From Ridgeia piscesae (lineage: Eukaryota; Annelida; Polychaeta; Sabellida; Siboglinidae): a stretch of DNA of 64,000 bases. The stretch is taken from the NCBI GenBank assembly GCA_025642075.2, contig JAODUO010000126.1, positions 174,501 to 238,500 of the forward strand, in the 5' to 3' direction. The notes beneath the pieces are model-generated. The model saw nothing but the letters and a program-made list of their open reading frames with translations, was not told the DNA's origin and ran no database searches. Below, piece by piece: positions 30,801-39,984 of the stretch. Within the stretch, counting starts at the first letter, position 1. Each line of letters opens with the position of its first letter. A program made the translations under genes and the position numbers.

Positions 30801-33800
30801 TCCAGAATAGTTGGAAAGTAAAGATCGCAAGTTCTACAGCCAATATAGCTGGTGGTCGTGGAGGGGGGGTTAAGCAATGCCAAATGCATATTTTATGGAC
30901 TCATTCAAAACCCACGCATTATCGCATACCTTCTTTGCATTGAGCGCCACACGCCACTCCTGTTGGGCAAACGCAATATGGCTGCGCCGAGTCACATAGC
31001 AGATGGCAAGTAGGATGTCACAGAGAGAGCCCCCGTCCGTCATCGCTGCCAGCACACGGTCAACGTGTCGCAGTGCGAGCCTACTCTGTGCTGCTGGACC
31101 ACTCTCCAGCATCGCCATGGTAGCAGGACACAGCGCAATCTGACCAGCCACGTAGACTGTGTCACCAATCTGTGGACACCAGTTGTATGTAGGATACAGA
31201 GTGTTGGTTGATTTACTGCTGAGAATGCTTGAGAAGGGATTAAATCATTACTTGTGACCCCTCCTGACCAAATGAGTGATAAGTAGGAAATATGTTGACA
31301 TAATCTGTTTATATATTTTGAAAGAGGAGATATAGCACTTTATACTGTTTCAATTTCACTGTTAAAATTATGACTCTACTACAGAAATTGGTGAAGTAAT
31401 GTCACATTAGGAATGGTATTTTAAAGATTTTTTAAAGATTTTTCCATTGGATTCTTGAGTCTCTAATAATCAATAGGACAGTATAAATAGTGTAGGTTAG
31501 CTATAAGATAAGTTAATATCAAGATATTGCACTTACTTGTTAATTAATTATTTCTTCATTATATTTGAATACTTTTATTACACCACAATTGATTTCACAA
31601 ATCTACACTCGCCTCTAAATATTATAATTATAAATGTCATTTTATTTCTGCTTTACAATGTAGCATGGAAGGAAATGGAATACGATCAAGAAATTAGCAA
31701 TTCATTAGCACACATCCTCTGACCTATGACCCGGCAGTGTTACCTTCACAGCCTGACTGTACGGTCCAATATTGGCCGGTGCCCAGTGCGACACGCTCTG
31801 TACGTGCATTGTGTGTCGCTGAAGTTCCACACCACCTGTGTTCCTGTGAGCGATGCAGTCCATCTGAAGTGCCACACCAGTTGGTAGCGACACCTGTACA
31901 CAGACTCTGGAGACAGACAACAAATGTGAGGAGGCTGCGAAGTTGGTGAGTGCTAGGATCTAGGAGCAACATTTGTGAAGCTCCATTTGTGCTGCTCCTT
32001 GGTCCTTGAGGGATCGGTTTTTACAAAAGGTTAACAAGATTGTCGTACAGTACAACAACACAGATGGCAAGAAGATAAGGCAGGCCTTGCCACCATCACA
32101 GAAGGCTTTGCAAGAGGATATTGAAGGCTTTGCAACATGGCAATGAAGATTTTGCAAGAGGACAAAGAAGGCTTTGCAAGAGGACAAAGGATTTGTTAGA
32201 GGACAAAGAAGGTTTTACAAGAGGACAAAGACTTTGCTATAGGACAAAGAAGACTTAAAAAGAGGACAAAGGCTTTGCTAGAGGACAAAGAAGGCTTTGC
32301 TAGAGGACAAAGAAGGCTTTGTTAGAGGAAAAAGAAGGCTTTGCAAGAGGACAAAGTAGGCTTTGCTATAGGAAAAGAAGACTTTTCAAGAGGACAAAGA
32401 AGGCTTTGAAAAATGACAAAGAAGGCTTTATTGGAAAATAAGACTTTGCAAGAGGACAAAGTAGGCTTTGTTAGAGGAAAAGAAGACTTTGCAAGAGGTC
32501 AAAGAAGGCTTTGCTAGAGGAAAAAGAAGGCTTTGCAAGAGGTCAAAGAAGGCTTTGCTAGAGGAAAAAGAAGGCTTTGCAAGAGGTCAAAGAAGGCTTT
32601 GCTAGAGGAAAAGAAGGCTTTGCAAGAGGTCAAAGAAGGCTTTGCTAGAGGAAAAAGAAGGTTTTGCAAGAGGTCAAAGAAGGCTTTGCTAGAGGAAAAA
32701 GAAGGCTTTGCCAATGTCAGGGAAAGCTTTGCAAGAGGACATTTAAGGCTTTGAAGTAGAACAAGCAATGCTTTGCAACAGGACAAGGAAGGCTTTGCAA
32801 TATGACAGGACAAAGACCGTATTCAAATGTGCTAAAGTGAAGACATTAAGACAGTGTGCAATGAGTACGAAGGACTTAACTTTGAGGCACATATGTCAGA
32901 AAAAATTAATAAAGCCAATTCTATGATAATTCGACGCACTTTTGAATATCTAGATGACAAGTGTTTTTCTACAGTTTTTAAGTCTCTTGTCTGACCACAT
33001 ATCGAGTATGCAAACCAGGTATGGAGTCCATGTTTAATGAAGCACATAACAGCACTTGAAAATGTTCAGCGTCGAGCAACTAATTTAATTCCTGGATATA
33101 AAGAACTTGATTATAAAGAACGCCTAAAAAGATTAAACCTACCAACTCTTTCATACCGTCGTCTTAGGGGAGACATGATAGAAATTTACAAAATATTAAC
33201 TGGGAAATATGATTCTTCTGTTACATCAAATTATTTTACATTAAGGGAAAAATAGTCAGTAACGAGAGGGCACAACCTAAAATATTTAAAGAAAGATGCC
33301 GATTAAACATCTAAAAAATTCATTTATATACCAATCTACTGAATAGTCTGCCACAGTCTGTGGTAGATGCTCCATCAGTCCAATCATTTGAAGTAAAAAT
33401 TGATAAACTATGGAAAAATCATCCTATAAAATGATTTTACCACACCACCTCTACTATGGACTGTGTCACCTTTAGACGCATGCGCACAGTCTCAAACCAA
33501 TGCTCAAGACAGAGATGGCACAAGAGGCAGGAAACCTAATACTAGCCAGAAAAGGACCTGTAAGAACCTGTAAGATAGTCACAAGGTGGCAGCACATGAA
33601 ACTATATGGCAGAAAGAAACATTACATAATGGTAGATGTCTCACAGTATTTGTTTAATGTGATAAACATTACAAACTCACAAAGGGTTTGCTCTTGGCAC
33701 AGTTGGTTTCTCTCTGACAGAAAATGAAACAAAATTAACTAAGCATCTTGTGCTTGTGTAGTCGAGCAGTATGACCACATTCAAATAAAAAAATGTTTAA

Positions 33801-36800
33801 TACACTCCTGTTACATGTAGCAGGGCCAGACTGGTTACCTGACAGGTGGATTGAGAGCAAAGTGTTGTCTGTAGACGGCATTGATGAGTGCGAAGTCAGC
33901 CATGGATGAAACATAGAGGAAGATGGCGAAGAGGTCACGTGTGCTGTAGCCAAGTGTCTCGAGTTCACCTGAGAGTAGATTGCAATTGAAATGTAGTAAC
34001 TGATCTATCCATCCTATCACCTGCTGCCTTGCAAAAGCTCGGTCAATCCATAATAAATTGAACCAAACATGTATTGCATCCCGTTACATTTTATGTTGAA
34101 ACTCTGACCTGAAAAGGGTTTTGTTATAACAAAAACACCAGCAATTTATGTCCACAATTAGCAGAGAATAATAATTAAAAGTTGTGAAGTTTGATTAGCA
34201 AATGTTAGAATGGCAGGTGATTTCCATCAGTAAAAGGAGAAAAACATATTGAGTTTTTGTGATAACTGTCTTATATTTGGCCATTTCAAACAGGAACTAG
34301 TTTATTTTCAAATATACCGCAAATTTAATTTGAATAACATAAATAAGTGTTGCCTTTGCATGATTTAAAAGGACTCATTGGCAGGCAGCTGTATGCATTG
34401 ATCTGGTCACAAAAACATTAATATGTCCTCAAGAATCAATATTAATAAATATGTTAACTGGTATGACAGCTTTTCAACCAGCCAACATCTTTTCAGGTAA
34501 CACAGTAAGAATGGAAACTGATATTCAAAATCAATAAAACATCAGATGATTAACAAGACTAATATTACTGCATAATGGAAAAGATTAAATTAATAAAATT
34601 ATTGATATATATATATATATATACACAGTATCCAGCCCATAGGATTGATCAAAGAGCTTTCAATCCCAGGCAGATCTGTTCAGTTGAACACAACTCCACT
34701 TCTCTGATCACAGTCCTAAACGGGATAGCTTGCAAAATAGTATAGAAGAACTCACACTTCAGCGATTGCATAGCTGCTTCAGTCTGTTCACCAACAGTGG
34801 CGCCATCTGTGTCTTGCCCAATGATGCCGGACATCCACAAATAGCCTGACTTGTTTTGGTGATGACAGACACGAAAATCTGCTACAAGACGAATGAACAT
34901 CATAAGACACAGCTTTGGAAAGAGTGTATGGAAATTGTCAATAAAGCACAAGGCTAGGAAAATCATTGTGCAACCATATTGTCCCGTGGTTGGGCGAAGG
35001 CCTCGGCCTTCTTCTAAGTTTTTTCTTTTCATAGGGTTTCCAAGTGGTGATACGCAGTGTCCATCAATTGTGTCGTATCCTGCTGATGTGCCCTGCCCAG
35101 GACCGCATCCATCTTCTGACTTGTTCAATCACGTCTGTGACCTTTGTCTTTTCTCTTACTCAGATGTTTGTTTTTTCTGTTCCGGTATGTGATGTTTAAC
35201 ATACTCCTTTCCATCTTTGTTTGTGCAGCTGCTAGCGTTTCCCTTGCTTGGGTGAGTGCCCATGTGTATGCACCATATGTCATTGCTGGAAGTACGCATG
35301 AGTTGTAGACTTGTCTCTTCAAGCATGTTCCAATGTTACCCTTGAAGATGTCACGGTGCTTGGTGAATGCTGTCCATCCGGACATGACTCTTCTATGAAT
35401 TTCTTTATCTTAGATTGTTTGTCTGGTGCTGTATGTCTGTCCCAGGTAGATGTAGCTTTTAATGTTCTCGATCTAAGTGTTGTTGATATTATTATATTGG
35501 TATGTCATTTTTCATGATCACCTTTGTGCTCGATTTGTTAATCTTCAGACCCTGATTTTCACTTTCATCAGCTAACGCCTGTAGCATTAGTTGTAGTTCG
35601 TATGGTGTATTAGCACATATGAGTATGTCTTCGGCGAAGCGAAGATGATTAAGATATTCGCCGTCTATCTTCAAGCCTCTGGTGTCCCAAGTCAGTCCCC
35701 AGAATATGCGTTCAAGTGCTGCCATAAACAGATTGGGCGATATGGTCTCTCTGTCATACACCTCTACAGATGTTGATCTTGTTGCTTTCTTTGTGTAGGT
35801 GGACTGTCATTGAGCTGTTGGTGTAGATATCCTTCAGGAATTCGATGTGCATATCTTCTATCCCCTGTTCTTGAAGCGAGGACAGTAGTGCATGAGTTTG
35901 CACCGAGTCAAAGGCTTTCCCGTAGTCAACGAATGCAATGCAGAATGAGGTATTATATTCTTTGCATTTCTTCTTCAGACGTGGATGTGGTCTGTCATTG
36001 AGTATCCGCTTCTGAATCCAGGATGATCTCCTTGCTGGTTTTCGGCTAGTGTCTTCTCTAGCGTTTTCGTTATTACTTTCATGAGTACTTTAGAGATGTT
36101 TGAAGATTGGAGATACAAAAAATGTTCACAAAGGACCCTCACTACATCTTTATGAGGGATTCCTGAAGAAGAAGAATGGAAATTGTATCTGCAATACGGA
36201 CGGACGGACGGACGGACGGACGGACGGACGGACGGACGGACGGACGGACGGACGGACGGACGGACGGACGGACGGACGGACGGACGGACGGACGGACGGA
36301 CGGACGGACGGACGGACGGACGGACGGACGGACGGACGGACGGACGGACGGACGGACGGACGGACGGACGGACGGACGGACGGACGGACGGACGGACGGA
36401 CGGACACAACATACACACACACACATTCCATAAGTGATTTGAGAAATGTCGTCCATGTACCTTTCCGCCTGTTCTTTGTGCAGTAGACACAGTGGTCTGG
36501 CCTCTCTCCCTCACTGTCATTGATCACATCTTGTAGTTCACACAGGCTCCCTCTAGTGTGCAACTCAGCGATCAGATCTTTGCTTCTCTTCATCGGTAAG
36601 TCCTGCAGTCTCGCTGCAAGTCCTTGTGCAACATCCTGTATGGATGACAACATAGCATGGTAATACGTCCACAGTTTATCTTAACAAAACAAGACGAGAC
36701 ATAACAATGGCAAGATGGCCAAGGAAGATACTAGCTTACTGAGAGTCCACCTTGGGCAGATCCATGTGAGGAAGAAGGGACCTACCACATCCTTTTTCTC

Positions 36801-37958
36801 CAGGTGCATGCTCTTGAAGTGAAGGAAGGCGACGGGTGCGAAGGCGTCGTCTGAGTGAACCACCACCTCCTGGTTGTCACTGCAACACACACGTGGACTG
36901 TCACGGAGGAGACAGAATGTGACGGCAAGCTTTTAAATGAAAAGTATGTTTTTAAGGTAATGTTGTAATTTATGCATATTTGTCAACCGTTCACAAATTG
37001 GAATGCAGTGTCAAACCAGCATATGGTTGCATTAACACTTCCCCCCATTTTCTTGGATTAATTCATACAAGACCCTTCAGATGCCTTCCTGTGTTTGAAG
37101 CCATTAGTTTTTCAACATTTCCTTACAAGTTTTAAGGCCATACCGTAAGTTAGACTATAATCCTCTATTTGTTACGCATATTTTTCTTGGACTAGTTGGG
37201 AGATTTAAAGTAACAGCGGTTACAAATTTCAAAATTATGTCATAACGAACTTACAACTATCCTGGGAAACCATCTGTTATGTAATGCTTTTCAGAGGATT
37301 CACCGTTTTGCTAGTATAGTTAAATATGACACTGGTGTAGTGTCGTGTCGTGTCGTGTCGTGTCGTGTCGTGTCGTGTCGTGTCGTGTCGTGTCGTGTCG
37401 TGTCGTGTCGTGTCGTGTCGTGTCGTGTCGTGTCGTGTAGTGTAGTGTATGTCGAGTTGAGTCGAGTCGAGTCGAGCCGGCGAGCGAGCGAGCCGAGCCG
37501 AGCCGAGCCGAGCCGAGCCGAGCCGAGCCGAGCCGAGCCGAGCCGAGCCGAGCCGAGCCGAGCCGAGCCGAGCCGAGGCGAACCACGCGGAGCCATGTAA
37601 ACTTAGCCAATTCTATAGATTCCGAGCCAGACTTGTGCACCGGTCTCCAACTCTGAGTTCAACATACATTTATATGCACTTGGTCTGGAATTGAAAATCC
37701 CACAATTGTTCTACTTTCTATGTCGAAGAAGTTGTATCGAATGTAACTTCTGAAAATGGCTTATAGAGGGCGCTGCGTTCACTTACATGACGATGCGTTT
37801 GTTGAAGAGGGGACAGTCAAGGGTAAATGTCTCGTACTCGCCCCCCTCACCGCAGATGTTTAGTCCATATTTCTCCTGCTAATAAATGTACGAAACAACA
37901 CATGTACACTAAAAGCCAATAAACATATCAATCTACAAAACAAGTTATTGTAAGTGTA

Positions 37959-38007
<49 letters not shown>

Positions 38008-39929
38008 AGGTGTGTGCACTTGTGCCTGGTTATGTATGTATATTTATGCACGCATGTGTGTATGTATGTGGCATTTTCGTGGCCGTCCGAACACACAAAC
38101 CGAAGTACATACAACAATAGCATACACACATAACACAACTGACAGAAACCACAACAGGTGATAAAACATACATTTTCCATGTGATCAGCCTTTGTTATTA
38201 CCAGAAGATGTATGCTGTCAACTGCTACATATCGTACCCACCCCTACACCTACCATGTGAACCATGTGTGGGAGCATCTCAGCCAGGGAGCAGCCAAGGT
38301 GCTTCTTTGGATTCAAACCTGCAAGATGTGACAGCGTCTTCAATAGGAAATTATTAACTGTTATTTTAATGAGGTCCAGTAATCACTAGACACACAACAT
38401 AGTATCCTTGGTAATATGGGCTGGTGTATTTTACTTTGAACGGCTGGGTTGGGTAATATTTCAGTTTTCTCTCTACCTTGAGATATATAGAGGAGGTACG
38501 GAACAGACAACTGTGTCATTTTGCATAAATCATGCCCATATATGACTAACATTCCTTTACCACCTGTATGCACATAAATGTGTTATGTCAAGAGTATATT
38601 GTCAAAGAGCAATGCATTATGGTTGGTATCTGTTCTCACATTCAGTTTCTGTGACTAGCAAGGCGAAGGTTTCTCACCGAGTGCTGCCACTTTGACAATA
38701 ATGGCCTGCAGATGGCACTGTATCATTTCGTCGAGCAGCTCACGTTGGTCTCGTCGCCACAAATACGCAAGAGGAGTAAGGCCGAGACGGAGACAACTGA
38801 AGAACACATTTGACAAGTAAATTGATGTAGACAGCGGTGGGTGATGAAGTTATTGTTTAATACCGTGAATAGATTTTAACAGAAATAAATTGCAACGTAT
38901 AACAGTTCACTGAAATTACCCAAACCTAATCAATGAATGTTACAAAGCAACAGGTAATCAGTTATTACTAATAAAAAAAATTCAATAATTAGTTAAGATT
39001 GTTATGTTAACAAGTCCCTCACTCAGACTTAAACACATTTTGGTAATGGTCTGGTATATTCTGAGGTTGAGCATATGCTGTGGGGGGGTAACTCACACAT
39101 TTTCCACCCTGACCCTCTGGTAGTCCGACAGTATGGCGCCCACTGACACAGCCTCAATGTCTGTGCCCCTCTGCAACAACAACACGGGGCAATTTGAACA
39201 TGTGCTTCAGCAGATAATCTAAACATCTCCAGATCTCCTGCTAACACATCTCCAATGTGCAATTTGCTAGTAGTATTAAATACTTGGTAACGACAGCTGT
39301 TTGGCAGAAATCGGAGCAACAAAGTTTCCAAATGGATGCCCTCATTGTGGAGTAAATGACAGGTCAGGTCACCTGGCATGGAATTATTAGAACACACACT
39401 TGTTTTGTTGGTTACCGATACCAATTCAATGACCATATCTTGTCAAGGAATGTTAATCTAAGAAAATGTGTCCATCAATATTTCCTAAAAGAATAGCACC
39501 AGTAGACAGTCATATTAATTTTTCAATAGATCAGTCTTGATTAACAACTTTAAATAGTGTCAAGTTTATGATAATCCACATACTTCAACTGTCATGATAC
39601 CATGTTGACCTTTACCCCTCAGGTGCCATGCTGACCTTGACCTTCCAACATACACTCACCTTGACCTCCTTCAGGAGTTCATACAGGTCCTCCACTTCGT
39701 CCCTGCAAGTTTCGCTGTAGTTACTGCCCTGCTCAATGGGGGAGCCACTTATGATGTGCCGGTACAATGGTAGTGACATCGCATCAGCGTACAGCCCAAT
39801 GGCATGATGACCAACCGTCTGGTACATGTAACTGTCCAGCTCATCTGTGTGCAGTCACGTTTTCTTTTGGTTACAGGGTGAAAATGAAATTATTTTATTC
39901 CACACTGGAAGTCTGTGTATACAACTATG

Positions 39930-39984
<55 letters not shown>

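Larger units (their letters stand above)
31907..33838 (-). other. DPH6 intron 11
   Basis: 1.9 kb, containing a GGCTTTGC minisatellite and a decayed plus-strand reverse-transcriptase fragment, listed separately. Confidence 0.8.
34879..36460 (-). other. DPH6 intron 9
   Basis: 1.6 kb, filled by a minus-strand RTE-like LINE fragment and a GGAC array, listed separately. Confidence 0.8.
36880..37786 (-). other. DPH6 intron 7
   Basis: 907 nt, with two adjacent pentanucleotide arrays (GTGTC and GAGCC) listed separately. Confidence 0.8.

Noticed and set aside
35975..36653. Arg-Pro-Ser-Val open frames over the CGGA array
   Set aside because: Repeat artefact joining DPH6 exon 9 or the LINE relic to the array; the real exon ends at 36461.
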